In this document: piece after piece, positions 9,875 to 18,406 of the stretch
Numbering within the stretch: the stretch's first letter is position 1
Layout: each line of letters begins with the position of its first letter
Source: a virus
IMG/VR virus record: IMGVR_UViG_3300042520_001145
Location: 1-44,173 of that record
Reading direction: 5' to 3' (one strand)
DNA: 44,173 bases
Notes under the pieces: model-generated
Seen by the model: the letters and a program-made list of their open reading frames with translations, nothing else
Told to the model about the DNA's origin: nothing
The model's database searches: none
Program-made: the position numbers and the translations under genes

Positions 9875-11017
9875 TTAGACGGCCGTGTCGAGCGCGATCA
9901 CGCCAAAGTCTTGGACGTTGGCAGTGACATCGCTGTTGTACTTCGGCTTGCGGAGACCGAAGATCTTACCGATCGAGATACCAGACTGGTTCTGGTAATC
10001 GAAGGTGTCTTCGACGATTTCCGGCAGACCGATGTCGGCCATAGCAAGAGCCTGAGCGCCACAGAAGAGAGCACGACCGCCAACAACGTTGGCGTTAGCA
10101 CCCCACTTGTAGCCAGCGGCACCAGCATTCGCCGAGGTACCAGTCGTTGCGCCAGCAGTGTTAAACACATGGCGGAACTCGTGGACCATCACACCGTCGA
10201 CCATCAGCGAGCTCGAACCAGCGAACAACTGGTTGCTCGGGCCACGGATGCCAGCGTTACGCACGTTGGCAAGGAAGTCCGAATCGAGCTTAAGGGCCGC
10301 CATCTGCTGCGGCGTCACGAAGAGGTGGAACACCTCGTCGTTACCAGCACCGCGAACACCACGGACGTACTGGTCCTTAGCGTAGGCCTTCAACTCAACC
10401 ACATGACGATACTTCAGCACGTCGGCCGAAGTAATCGCGGTCGTGTCACCGGCAACGATGTCGTTGCCTGAAACGCGCAGGTGGCGAGCAGCGGTCGGGG
10501 CCGACACATCCGAAGCGAACTCGAGGTTCGACAGGTTCTGACCAGAGGCCAGCACCGGGCGGAGACCACCGTTCGTCTTGTGCGTGTAAGCAACACCGGC
10601 GAGCGTCAAGAACGCGAGCTGGTCCATACGATCGGCCATCGCGTAGGCGAGGGCGTCACGGGACGTCTCACGGAAGTTCACGACCGACTTCTGATCAGCG
10701 AGGCGACCAGCGATACGGTTCGCAAAGCGCAGCTGATCGAGCTCGATGGTGATGTCGTAAGCGCGGAGCGCCTCTTCATTGCCCTCAAGCGAGCTGTCGC
10801 CCGTCACGCCGTCACCGGTCATGTCGGCCAACAACGTGATCACGGCCTTCGTGCCCTTGTCGGACTTCGTCAGCTCGGTGACCCGCTGGATCATCGCGTT
10901 AGAACCCGAACCAGCGAACTGGTTCACAAACGACATATTGCGAGCGACGCGCCAGAAATCACGGCTCCACGCCGTGAGTTGTTCACTAGTCAGCGCCGCA
11001 AAGTTAGTAAGAGCCAT
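9875..11017 (-). CDS. Major capsid protein, N4 gp56 family
   Basis: 380 residues. The start MALTNFAALTSEQLTAWSRDFW and the blocks GSNAMIQRVTELTKS, DGVTGDSSLEGNEE, FANRIAGRLADQKSVVNFRE and ADRMDQLAFLTLAGVAYT are the conserved features of N4 gp56-like (DUF4043) major capsid proteins with an HK97-type fold. The ATG at 11017 has a good AAGGAG site eight bases upstream. Codons are more G+C-rich and regular than in the flanking internal virion genes, as expected for a highly expressed gene. The 265-base leader upstream carries a likely promoter and a hairpin. Confidence 0.95.
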   Translation of the reverse strand: MALTNFAALTSEQLTAWSRDFWRVARNMSFVNQFAGSGSNAMIQRVTELTKSDKGTKAVITLLADMTGDGVTGDSSLEGNEEALRAYDITIELDQLRFANRIAGRLADQKSVVNFRETSRDALAYAMADRMDQLAFLTLAGVAYTHKTNGGLRPVLASGQNLSNLEFASDVSAPTAARHLRVSGNDIVAGDTTAITSADVLKYRHVVELKAYAKDQYVRGVRGAGNDEVFHLFVTPQQMAALKLDSDFLANVRNAGIRGPSNQLFAGSSSLMVDGVMVHEFRHVFNTAGATTGTSANAGAAGYKWGANANVVGGRALFCGAQALAMADIGLPEIVEDTFDYQNQSGISIGKIFGLRKPKYNSDVTANVQDFGVIALDTAV

Positions 11018-11056
11018 TTGGCTTCTCCTTGATATTGCGTTTAAAAATCCAGTAAT

Positions 11057-11074
11057 GCACCTGCATTACCAGCC
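11057..11074 (-). promoter_or_regulatory. Palindromic hairpin in capsid leader
   Basis: GTAATGCAGGTGCATTAC is a perfect dyad (8-bp arms, or 7-bp arms with an AGGT loop) 40 bases before the capsid start codon on the minus strand. It is followed by TGGATTTTT. It could be a 5' leader stabiliser, a protein-binding operator, or a weak terminator for the upstream gene block. The sequence alone does not decide. Confidence 0.5.
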
Positions 11075-11250
11075 TCTACAGCCGACTTTATGGAGCGGCT
11101 AACCCGTTTCCCCGTATCGTGGGGTCACGACTTAGCGCGTATTTACGAGGCGCGACCTCGGCACGTTTAACGCCATTGCAGGCGAAATCTCAAACGTTTT
11201 TAGCGTGTGCGACACGGCCAGATATCGTTCCGGCGGACGAATTCAGTTGT

Positions 11251-11279
11251 AGATTAGCAACACGAATAAAAGTTCGCAA
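11251..11279 (-). promoter_or_regulatory. Sigma70-like promoter upstream of capsid gene
   Basis: Read on the minus strand, TTGCGA (11279-11274) and TAATCT (11256-11251) are separated by 17 bases. A TG one base before the -10 gives an extended -10. Transcription would start near 11244 and run through the 265-base untranslated leader into the capsid gene. Each hexamer matches four of six consensus bases, so this is a reasonable but unproven promoter. Confidence 0.45.
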
Positions 11280-11282
11280 CTA

Positions 11283-11534
11283 CTATCTGTATTTCGCTGT
11301 CTTTTTTGCAATCCGCTTAGGCTGCTTAGAGAACTGCTTCCCGCTAGCCGTAGCTTTACGCTTATTGCGCGTAGTAGCAGCGTACTCCTGCGGGCTTAAC
11401 GCATTACGCGCGGCTCGGGGGAGATAACGCTCCCCCGTAGCCTTGCTACCCTGGATGCTGTTCTTACCAGACCGGGTGCCCCAGTCTTCCTTGGTCCACT
11501 TCTTGAGCGACCGCTGGGACTTGGCTAACCCCAT
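11283..11534 (-). CDS. Small basic protein, DUF5872-like
   Basis: 83 residues, very Lys/Arg-rich. The motif KKWTKEDWGTRSGKNS, followed by GERYLPRAARNALSPQEYAATTRNKR and a C-terminal KQFSKQPKRIAKKTAKYR, matches the DUF5872-type pattern seen in phages and large DNA viruses of aquatic samples. It closes a run of five short basic genes between scaffold and capsid genes. The role is unknown; a charge-neutralising or DNA-condensing virion protein would fit its composition. Confidence 0.75.
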   Translation of the reverse strand: MGLAKSQRSLKKWTKEDWGTRSGKNSIQGSKATGERYLPRAARNALSPQEYAATTRNKRKATASGKQFSKQPKRIAKKTAKYR

Positions 11535-11537
11535 GAG

Positions 11538-11717
11538 TTAGTCCTTCCCCATCTTACGAAGCGTCATGGCAAGGCGGGCACGCTGTCCCATCTTGCCGGA
11601 CTTTTTGGCTGCTTTGCGAAGTTGCTTGGCGGGGATCTTTTCCCCCTTCTTAACACCGAGTGACTTTCGCAACGCACCGGGCTTTTTAATAGCCCCGCTA
11701 ATCCAGTTCTTAGCCAT
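11538..11717 (-). CDS. Small basic phage protein (MAKNWISGAIKKPGALRKSLG)
   Basis: The start is the ATG at 11717, which shares a base with the stop of the upstream gene (TAATG). The product is 59 residues: an N-terminal segment ending GAIKKPGALRKSLGVKKGEKIP, then alternating Lys/Ala helices and a final ARLAMTLRKMGKD. This pattern recurs as an uncharacterised small protein in many tailed phages. A longer reading from 11783 would overlap the upstream gene and has no better start. Function unknown. Confidence 0.75.
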   Translation of the reverse strand: MAKNWISGAIKKPGALRKSLGVKKGEKIPAKQLRKAAKKSGKMGQRARLAMTLRKMGKD

Positions 11718-11896
11718 TACTTGTAGCCTCCACCTGCTTTTTTGTACTGCACGGCCAGCATCTGCGCCTTCCTGGCGCTCCACTGTCCTGGTTTACCGCC
11801 TTTACCGCCAGCCTTGATGCTCTCAAACAGTCGTTTTCGCATCGTCGGCTTAGTGTAATTACCGGCGGAGTTAACGCTACTTTTCTTAGTAGCCAT
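11717..11896 (-). CDS. Small basic phage protein (GNYTKPTMRKRLFESIKAG)
   Basis: 59 residues (MATKKSSVNSAGNYTKP...QYKKAGGGYK). The core NYTKPTMRKRLFESIKAGG, the segment PGQWSARKAQMLA and the ending KKAGGGYK are a widespread uncharacterised phage signature. It overlaps the upstream 41-residue gene by 11 bases and touches the downstream gene at TAATG, so the block is translationally coupled. Basic throughout. Function unknown. Confidence 0.75.
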   Translation of the reverse strand: MATKKSSVNSAGNYTKPTMRKRLFESIKAGGKGGKPGQWSARKAQMLAVQYKKAGGGYK

Positions 11897-12011
11897 ATCC
11901 TTTGGCCTTCTTAGCAGGGGCCTTCTTCTTGGCGGCTCCCTTCTTCATCGGACCTTTGTGTTTAGCACCTTTCATCATGGTGCCATCCGGCATTCGATGC
12001 ATATTCTTCAT
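11886..12011 (-). CDS. Tiny Lys/Met-rich protein
   Basis: A 41-residue product beginning MKNMHRMPDGTMMKGAKHKG and ending in a Lys/Ala repeat tail and GYGY. A GGAG ribosome-binding site lies six bases before the ATG at 12011. It belongs to the basic small-protein block between scaffold and capsid genes and overlaps the next gene by 11 bases. Similar short Met/Lys peptides are frequent in phage structural regions. Function unknown. Confidence 0.7.
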   Translation of the reverse strand: MKNMHRMPDGTMMKGAKHKGPMKKGAAKKKAPAKKAKGYGY

Positions 12012-12022
12012 GCGAGACTCCT

Positions 12023-12307
12023 TTACCATTTGACCTTGTCAGCCCAGTAAGCAGCCGACATTTTGCCCTTAGAAATATTTGATGCATGACGAGCTTTGAA
12101 CGACTCGCGACGCTTACGGTAAGCAGCTGACTCCCCCTGCTTCTTGGGGGAGCCGCTAACGCCCTGCTGACCGAAGCGAATCGTCTTCACTTGGTCTCCG
12201 GACTTCGCCACAACTACGTGACTTTTGGTCGGATGGCTAGGGGTACGCTTAGGTTTGTTGTAGCCAGACACACCGGCTCTGGCGAGCCTTGGATCACGGT
12301 TAGCCAT
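12023..12307 (-). CDS. Small basic structural-region protein (RFGQQGVSGSPKK)
   Basis: 94 residues with the recurring phage signature KPKRTPSHPTKSHVVVAK, then IRFGQQGVSGSPKK, and a C-terminal KARHASNISKGKMSAAYWADKVKW. The pattern is often encoded near portal or capsid genes in aquatic podoviruses and myoviruses and has no assigned role. The ATG at 12307 touches the stop of the scaffold-like gene, indicating coupling. Confidence 0.75.
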   Translation of the reverse strand: MANRDPRLARAGVSGYNKPKRTPSHPTKSHVVVAKSGDQVKTIRFGQQGVSGSPKKQGESAAYRKRRESFKARHASNISKGKMSAAYWADKVKW

Positions 12308-13314
12308 TAGACAACGTCTCCACGTAAGCGCTTCAAAGTAGCTGCTGGAAGCGCGTTAAACTCATCTTCGCTCAGCGACATGATGTCAAACGCCTTCTCC
12401 CCGCGTGCAGCAGAGCTTTCGCCCGGCATATCAGGCGGCTGAGCCTCAGCGGCCTTCATCTTACGGGCCACTTCAGCGCGCTTTTTGGCTACTTCATCAA
12501 CGGCAGGCTTAGCAGCAGTCGGTGTTGAGCCAAGAGACGGCTCAGCCGGTGCGCCGGGGTCCAAACCGTACTCACGAATGACGAATTTAGCCGCCTTTGA
12601 CAGCGCAGCAACCGGGTTGTCACCCTTCACGATGAACGCGTCACGAAGATCGATGACTTCCTGGGTGTACTTTTCGTTGAAGTCGGAACTTGCGCGGTCA
12701 AAAACCGGGAAGTTCGTCTCCAACTCGGCTGCGGCCTGCTGCAAAGCCGACATCTGCTGGCTCTGAGTGACCTTCTGCTCCATTTTTTGGGTCAGTTCGT
12801 ACTCAAGCTGGGCACGTTCCGCCTGACGAATCTCCTGACGGAGGGCTGCGGCCTTCTCATGCTGCCCATCTAGCACCAAATTCTGGTACTCGACCTCTTT
12901 TGCAGCAAATTCGTAGGTACTCGGAGCGTTTTCGGCTACGTTTTTTGCAGCCATGAGGTCATCAAGCTGCTTTTGTAGAGCCTTCTGCTTCGCCAGCACC
13001 TCATCGAGGCGTGACTTCGGCACCATCGGCTTCTTTTGCTCCGGTTCGGGGGCAATTTTTGCCTCCGGTTCGGCGGCAATTCCTGCCTCAGGCTCAGGAA
13101 TGCTAGGCGCTTCGACCGGTTCTTCAGCTTTCAGCTCAACTTTAGGGGCCTCAGCAACCGTCTCCTCAGCAACTTCTGGCTCTTCTACCGGCGCAGCCGC
13201 CTTAGGCTCTTCGCCAAGGCCAAAGTTCAGATCAATCGAGGGACTTTGAGCGTCCTCAATCGGGTCTGAACCAGGCATACGATCAAGAGTAACTTCCTTC
13301 TTATCCTCGGACAT
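12307..13314 (-). CDS. Scaffolding-like capsid assembly protein
   Basis: 335 residues from the ATG at 13314, with a TAGGAG site seven bases upstream (an in-frame TTG at 13320 is less likely). The N-terminal 120 residues are strongly acidic and Pro/Glu/Ala-rich. The middle is a long coiled coil (LDEVLAKQKALQKQLDDLMAAK onward) and the C-terminus is helical. Such composition, and a position directly after the portal and before the capsid gene, is typical of internal scaffolds. No catalytic motif, so not an obvious protease fusion. Confidence 0.75.
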   Translation of the reverse strand: MSEDKKEVTLDRMPGSDPIEDAQSPSIDLNFGLGEEPKAAAPVEEPEVAEETVAEAPKVELKAEEPVEAPSIPEPEAGIAAEPEAKIAPEPEQKKPMVPKSRLDEVLAKQKALQKQLDDLMAAKNVAENAPSTYEFAAKEVEYQNLVLDGQHEKAAALRQEIRQAERAQLEYELTQKMEQKVTQSQQMSALQQAAAELETNFPVFDRASSDFNEKYTQEVIDLRDAFIVKGDNPVAALSKAAKFVIREYGLDPGAPAEPSLGSTPTAAKPAVDEVAKKRAEVARKMKAAEAQPPDMPGESSAARGEKAFDIMSLSEDEFNALPAATLKRLRGDVV

Positions 13315-13324
13315 GATCAATCTC

Positions 13325-15475
13325 CTATTGCGGGGTAATCGGCCGCATCAATGGGGCGGGTCGCGATGCGGCTTGTGTCTGCGTCTTTGCAGCGGTCTGC
13401 ATTACGGTGGCAGCGATGCGAGTCGCGGCAGCGGTCTCCTGCTGCGAGCGGCGAGTCTGGTTGGTCAAGTTGGCCAACTCACGCCGCAGCTGCAACTCCT
13501 GCTCCTTCATAGCGATCTGCGCCTGCAGATCGGCCATCTTGAGCTGCGGTTGGACGTCCGCCACATCCTGGACCTTGGCGATGTTGATCGCCGCCTCGGA
13601 CTGCAGCTTCTGAACTTCCGCCTGCATCTTCGCCAGCGTGAGCTGAACCTGCTGCATGGCAATCTCGTTCTGGGCTGCTGCGGCTTCCTGCTGTTCCGGT
13701 GTCTGCTCGACGCCCGTCATCATGCGAATGCGCTTGGCAAGCTCACCCTTACGGGCAAGGTGGCTGTACTCAATGATGGCGTCATCAGGAATGGCGACAC
13801 CAGCCAGACGCAAGTTGAGGGCTTCGGCGAACTGCATCTCGTCGAACGAGTCGCGGGCCGGGGCAGTACCAATAACGACATCGTACTCACCAAGAGTGAG
13901 GTCGTTGATCACGCGGCCTTCCGGAGTCATCTCGTTCAACACGAGCGGCTCGCGGGGCTTGAGCGGATCATCTTCGTTGGTAATCTGAATCACTCGCTGT
14001 TCAGTATAGAACTTCTGAACGAGGTTCAGCACCTTCTCTGCGAGATAATGCCGAGTCTTACGCAAGTTATCGAGCGGCACCTGAATCATGATGACGCCGC
14101 GATTCTGCTTGGCCTGGATCGCGATACCCGAAACCTCAGCGCCGTCAGACCCAAGCATGGAGTCGTTCACGCCGCTAATAGTCTTAATGTTGATCGCCGC
14201 CTTCTGGCTAATACGATCAAGTCCAGTCGGGATCTGGTTCGGCTGAATTTTGACCGGCGGCTGCGAGCCACGGTTGTACTCCAGAACCAAGCCGGTCTCT
14301 GCACCGTGCTCTTCAAGGTCGTCAGCAGTCATACCGACAAGCGATCCGCTCTCCACCATCCAGCCGCTGTTGGCAGTGGTGTTGACGATATGCAACTCCT
14401 GGCTGGCAATCTTGTTGAGCTGCTCCTGCGGCGAGAGCAGGTTACGCACCATCCCAAAGGGACGACCGCGTCGGAAGTACGCAAAGTACGGCACGATGGT
14501 GAAGTCATCGTACGGTGACCAGTCGTCATGCAACACGATCTTGTCGCAGGTGACGGTCCAACGCACACGTCGAACCACCTTAGAGATAATGCTCAAGCCG
14601 TACTGCTTGGCAAACTTCTTAGTCTTTTGATCGTTCCAGTTCTCAGGCACTTCACGCTGGTCGCCGGTATTCGGGTCAACGAAGAAATCCGCGCGGCCCA
14701 TCTTACGATACTGACGCGAGATCACGCGCAGTGCGCGGACATTGCGATAATCTTCGTTTCCTGGGATAGCGGCACCCAAGTAATCCTGCGACGTATCCGT
14801 CTTACCATAGCGGGTCTCTTCGTATTCGATGGAGTCCCGACCAAAACTGTTGCCATTCTCGGCTACGAAGCGAAGCGCCTCAGCCTTGTCCTTACCGTAG
14901 AGTTCCTCGATCTCATCGAGCGTCATCCACTTGGTCTCGAACACCTCGTTCCAGGTCTTCGGGTCGTACTCCTTCGCATCCGGGTCAATCAGGATGTCAA
15001 TAGGATCTTTGGCCGTGATGCGGATCTCACCTTCGACGTGATCACTGAAGTCCATACGAACGTCAAAGTAACCACGGCCATCCATGATGAGACCGTCGCT
15101 GAACACCGTCTGCTCAACCCAGTCGAGCTTGTTATTGTCAGCGATCTGCATGTACAACTTAGTCAGCACGCTCGCTACGTCCTGATCACCACCACGGCGC
15201 GGTTTGAACTGCACGTCGGCACGGCGCGTGGACTGTTCTCCGAGGACAGTGTTCACTGTCGGGAGTACGGTGTTAATGGTCAGTGCCGGGCGGCCTTCTG
15301 CCTCCAGCTTAGCCAGATCAGTCTCGTCCCACTGATCGCCGCGATAGAACGCGTCGCATTTCTTAGCCATTTCGACGTACTGCAGGTGCCCGTTGTCTCT
15401 GGCCCGGACGTACCGGTTCCACTGCTGCTGGGCAAGCTGCTGTTCTTCGATCGAAGGGGTTTTGATCTTAGCCAT
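13325..15475 (-). CDS. Portal protein, P22 gp1-like
   Basis: 716 residues, a normal length for P22-type portals. Characteristic features are the early CDAFYRGDQWDE, a region with RPALTINTVLPTVNTVLGEQ, then KDPIDILIDPDAKEYD, and the later LSPQEQLNKIASQELHIVNT, which corresponds to the wing/stem region. The C-terminal 130 residues form a long Gln/Ala/Glu-rich helix like the P22 barrel. It forms the dodecameric DNA channel at one capsid vertex and docks the terminase encoded immediately upstream, three bases away. Confidence 0.92.
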   Translation of the reverse strand: MAKIKTPSIEEQQLAQQQWNRYVRARDNGHLQYVEMAKKCDAFYRGDQWDETDLAKLEAEGRPALTINTVLPTVNTVLGEQSTRRADVQFKPRRGGDQDVASVLTKLYMQIADNNKLDWVEQTVFSDGLIMDGRGYFDVRMDFSDHVEGEIRITAKDPIDILIDPDAKEYDPKTWNEVFETKWMTLDEIEELYGKDKAEALRFVAENGNSFGRDSIEYEETRYGKTDTSQDYLGAAIPGNEDYRNVRALRVISRQYRKMGRADFFVDPNTGDQREVPENWNDQKTKKFAKQYGLSIISKVVRRVRWTVTCDKIVLHDDWSPYDDFTIVPYFAYFRRGRPFGMVRNLLSPQEQLNKIASQELHIVNTTANSGWMVESGSLVGMTADDLEEHGAETGLVLEYNRGSQPPVKIQPNQIPTGLDRISQKAAINIKTISGVNDSMLGSDGAEVSGIAIQAKQNRGVIMIQVPLDNLRKTRHYLAEKVLNLVQKFYTEQRVIQITNEDDPLKPREPLVLNEMTPEGRVINDLTLGEYDVVIGTAPARDSFDEMQFAEALNLRLAGVAIPDDAIIEYSHLARKGELAKRIRMMTGVEQTPEQQEAAAAQNEIAMQQVQLTLAKMQAEVQKLQSEAAINIAKVQDVADVQPQLKMADLQAQIAMKEQELQLRRELANLTNQTRRSQQETAAATRIAATVMQTAAKTQTQAASRPAPLMRPITPQ

Positions 15476-15478
15476 GGT

Positions 15479-17149
15479 TTACGCACTCATCGCGGATTTT
15501 TGGCGGGGTCCGCGAGTAAGAGATAGAAGTTTGTCCCGCCAAGACTGTGTATGGACTACTGGAGCTTGATATGTAGAGAACTCAGACATCATGAGACCAA
15601 TCCACGCCAAGGCGTCTACCTGGTCATCATGCATACCGTTCGGGAACCTAAGAAGTTCCGCAATCAACGGACCAGTGAACGATGCGTCGCGAGGGAAATA
15701 CACTTTCCCCTGCTGCATGCGTCCTTGGATGGCTCGAGCACGCGCTTCTTTATCGCGCCGCCCAGTCTTAAGATCTTTGAAGTACGCCTCAAACAAGCCG
15801 CGCTCACGCACGCGCTTTTCTAGGAACGGGCCTAGCGCCATTTCGATGTGGCTCTTTTCGATACCTACAATCGACGGCTTCCACTGGATGTACAGATCAA
15901 GTATTCGTTCGACAAGTTCGAAGCCGTCGAACCGACCGCGCACGCAGTCCATGACGAACATGTCGTCATACTCGTTGATGCCAACTACTATCCCGACGCT
16001 GTAGTCGTTACGATCGTTCTTACCGATCGCCAAGTCCCACGCGCAGTAATACCGCATGGAGTCCTGGTCAATCTCGTCGAAGTCGTAGTAGTTAATCATG
16101 CTGCGAGTGAAGTACTGGCCGTCGTCAGCAACAGGGTTTTGCTGAAAGAGCGCCGACCAGTCGCGCGGGCCTACGGCTTTTTCGATGCGCCTGAGCGCTT
16201 GGACGTCGTACCTTTCGGGGTGGAGAGCTTCTCCCGCCTTGCGGAATTCTTCGTCTTCTTCGGCGATGGCGGGATATCTGACAACTTCCCACTCGTCTCC
16301 ACCTTGAGAACCCGCTTTAAGAAGTCGACCAGCCAAGTCATCATCATGCCACCTCGTTAGAATGACCAACACGCCACCACCGGGAGCAAGACGGGTGTAC
16401 GCCGTTGACGTATACCAGTCCCAGTTAGCATCCCGATTGTTCTGGCTCTCGGCATCTTCCCGGTTCTTCACCGGGTCGTCGATAACGAGAACGTGAGCAC
16501 CTTTTCCCGTAATACCGCCACCGACACCAGCGGCTACGTAGCCACCGCCATCTGTCGTTAGCCATGCTTCAGCGCTTTGACTATCCGGGTCCAACCGCGT
16601 TTGAAAAATTGCTTTATAGGACGGTTCACGAAGCACCTGACGTACCTTACGGCTAAAACCCATCGCAAGCGAACCCGAATACGAGCAGCTAATAAACTCA
16701 TGCGAAGGGTTACGACCCAGATGCCAAGCCGGAAACGAAATAGAAGCAAGCGTTGACTTCCCGTGACGCGGCGGCATAAAGAGCATAAGCCGTGGAGACT
16801 TTTGGTCCACCACGTCGCGAGAAAACTGTTCAAGTCGTTTGCAGACATCTTTGTGCACCCAACCCGCGTTGTAGTCCGGATTGAACTTCTCGACGAACGG
16901 TAGCAGCCGCTTACGCGACAGTATTCGTTCGGCTAGTTCTTTCCGCGCCTGTTCCTTTACATCGAACTCTTTCTTAGCTGCCTCTGACAGTGGTTCGTTG
17001 TCGGGTTTCACCTGCACTGGGTTAAGCAGCGCGTCCTCCGCGTCAGCAAGACAATAGACGCACACCCCTTTATGCTTACCAGAGTACAAGGTCTCCGGAT
17101 GGAGCTTCTTGCACTTCAAGCACTCAATAGTTGGGATCTCGTCTGTCAA
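15479..17149 (-). CDS. terL: Terminase large subunit
   Basis: 556 residues. ATPase motifs: Walker A PPRHGKST at residues 126-133 and Walker B HVLVIDD ending near 225, with ILTRWHDDDLAG as the coupling region shortly after. The C-terminal nuclease has CAWDLAIGKNDRNDYS and a later GIEKS and DDQVDA, consistent with an RNase H-like fold. An unusual N-terminal extension holds two CxxC pairs (C10/C13 and C30/C33), a small zinc ribbon. It overlaps the small terminase gene by four bases and is followed at once by the portal gene. Confidence 0.95.
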   Translation of the reverse strand: MTDEIPTIECLKCKKLHPETLYSGKHKGVCVYCLADAEDALLNPVQVKPDNEPLSEAAKKEFDVKEQARKELAERILSRKRLLPFVEKFNPDYNAGWVHKDVCKRLEQFSRDVVDQKSPRLMLFMPPRHGKSTLASISFPAWHLGRNPSHEFISCSYSGSLAMGFSRKVRQVLREPSYKAIFQTRLDPDSQSAEAWLTTDGGGYVAAGVGGGITGKGAHVLVIDDPVKNREDAESQNNRDANWDWYTSTAYTRLAPGGGVLVILTRWHDDDLAGRLLKAGSQGGDEWEVVRYPAIAEEDEEFRKAGEALHPERYDVQALRRIEKAVGPRDWSALFQQNPVADDGQYFTRSMINYYDFDEIDQDSMRYYCAWDLAIGKNDRNDYSVGIVVGINEYDDMFVMDCVRGRFDGFELVERILDLYIQWKPSIVGIEKSHIEMALGPFLEKRVRERGLFEAYFKDLKTGRRDKEARARAIQGRMQQGKVYFPRDASFTGPLIAELLRFPNGMHDDQVDALAWIGLMMSEFSTYQAPVVHTQSWRDKLLSLTRGPRQKSAMSA

Positions 17150-17709
17150 GGCGCGTCAGGCTCCAAGTAACCGACATCCTTACCAGCCAGCTTCAACAAC
17201 TCTTCGTCAGTCATCCGCTCTATCTGAGCGGGGTTCAAATTTATGTTGACCTGCATGGCGGTGTCTGGGGCCGTTAGCCCGTGCAGCTTCACCAACGAGT
17301 CAACCGTGTTCTTCATCTCGGTCGCGTTCACTGCGGCGTTGTACGCTTCCAGGTACATCTGGTGCGCGTGCGTCCTGGTGAACTTGACCTCTTCCCGCAT
17401 CTGCTCCCGAAAGAAGTTCAGAGCCTGAACTACTGCCGGGCGCTTAGCCGCATCCAACGCCGTCTGATAACTTGCGTACCCAGCTGCACGGCCAGCAGCG
17501 GCAATCGTCATGCCGCGCGCCATGTATAGAACCAGCCGCTCCTGCTGCACGGTCAGAGCTCCAAGCGTCAGCCCCATGTATGGAGTGAGCGCCTGGAACT
17601 CAGTATGGGACATCAACTCATCAGTCTGAGCTATGTCAGTGGACAGGGGTGCCTGGTTCTCTGATTGAATCGGCAAGCTCTCCAACAACTTCTTCATCCA
17701 GATAAACAA
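17146..17709 (-). CDS. terS: Terminase small subunit-like DNA-binding protein
   Basis: Up to 187 residues, immediately upstream of the large terminase with an overlapping stop/start. A helix-turn-helix region is visible around VLYMARGMTIAAAGRAAGYAS, then helices and a short C-terminal tail. This is the usual build of pac-site recognition subunits. The start is uncertain: MFIWMKK at 17709 overlaps the upstream gene by 74 bases, MKKLL at 17697 is an alternative, and MSHTEF at 17610 would remove the overlap and leave 154 residues containing the whole conserved part. Confidence 0.75.
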   Translation of the reverse strand: MFIWMKKLLESLPIQSENQAPLSTDIAQTDELMSHTEFQALTPYMGLTLGALTVQQERLVLYMARGMTIAAAGRAAGYASYQTALDAAKRPAVVQALNFFREQMREEVKFTRTHAHQMYLEAYNAAVNATEMKNTVDSLVKLHGLTAPDTAMQVNINLNPAQIERMTDEELLKLAGKDVGYLEPDAP

Positions 17710-17914
17710 AAACCGGTGCCCGATCCCCTAGCTCATGCAAGCGGATCCTGGTCAGGTATTCGTGAAGAGATGTGGGATTAGGGTCGATAGAGGCGACGAT
17801 TGCCTCAAATATCCACCCGTCGTACACCAACACTTCGTGGCCACCTCGGTATGCCGTACCGATAATGGCATCTTCGAAGCCCTCTATTGCGAACACCTGG
17901 ACTTTCGGCAGCAT
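17636..17914 (-). CDS. Hypothetical 92-residue protein upstream of terminase
   Basis: A compact 92-residue protein, acidic, with alternating strands and helices (VQVFAIEGFEDAIIGTAYRGG at the start). The ATG at 17914 lies 12 bases after an AGGAGC-like ribosome-binding site. It sits between the HNH endonuclease and small terminase genes, so a packaging-related role is possible. I do not recognise a family. Confidence 0.6.
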   Translation of the reverse strand: MLPKVQVFAIEGFEDAIIGTAYRGGHEVLVYDGWIFEAIVASIDPNPTSLHEYLTRIRLHELGDRAPVFVYLDEEVVGELADSIREPGTPVH

Positions 17915-17935
17915 TTATATTAGCCCTGCTCCTGT

Positions 17936-18406
17936 CTAATCACAAGAGTACTGGTAAATTGTCTTCACCCACCAGTACAGCATGTCGTTGCTTAAGCTCT
18001 GTTTTAAGAGATTAACCCGTAGAGCAACGAGCTGCACGTTTCCCGGTATATACCCTTGCTGGCTGTCTATTCGGTCGATGCTTGCGTTAAAGTCCTTGGC
18101 TCCCGACCCGTCGTTATGGTGAGTGAGCACTACTCCTGATATCGCACAACGGCCTTCTTGCCGTTGCCAGAGATCAATGAGGTACTCGGCGGTTACCTCG
18201 TAGTCCGTGAACCCACGACTACGGCTCTTACTTTTGCTCGTAGATACGAGATTCGTTAAGTACGGTTCGTAGCCCGTGGACCGTTGTTGACGGCGCGTGG
18301 CTTGATTACAGGGGCGGCATATTGTCCTGAAGCCGCCTTTCATAGCCTCGAAACTCGCTATGGGCAGGTCCGTCTGGCAGCGAGCGCATGTCTTAGTGTC
18401 TGACAC
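17936..18406 (-). CDS. HNH endonuclease
   Basis: 156 residues from a GTG at 18406 with a GGGTAGG site upstream. Two CxxC pairs (CARC near residue 7, CRPC near 31) form an N-terminal zinc ribbon. The HNH core follows: CAISGVVLTHH, then NASIDRIDSQQGYIPGNVQLV with the central Asp-Arg-Ile-Asp and Asn. It is the first gene of the leftward packaging operon. Phage HNH proteins next to terminases can assist genome cleavage during packaging, but a free-standing homing-type nuclease is also possible. Confidence 0.85.
   Translation of the reverse strand: MSDTKTCARCQTDLPIASFEAMKGGFRTICRPCNQATRRQQRSTGYEPYLTNLVSTSKSKSRSRGFTDYEVTAEYLIDLWQRQEGRCAISGVVLTHHNDGSGAKDFNASIDRIDSQQGYIPGNVQLVALRVNLLKQSLSNDMLYWWVKTIYQYSCD

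Noticed and set aside
9911-11032. Plus-strand frames opposite the capsid gene
   Set aside because: Shadows of a strongly biased, highly expressed gene; the minus-strand capsid is unmistakable.
13313-15526. Long plus-strand frames opposite the portal gene (401 and 332 residues)
   Set aside because: These mirror the portal codons and have Arg/Leu/His-rich, low-complexity composition. The opposite strand encodes a clear portal protein.
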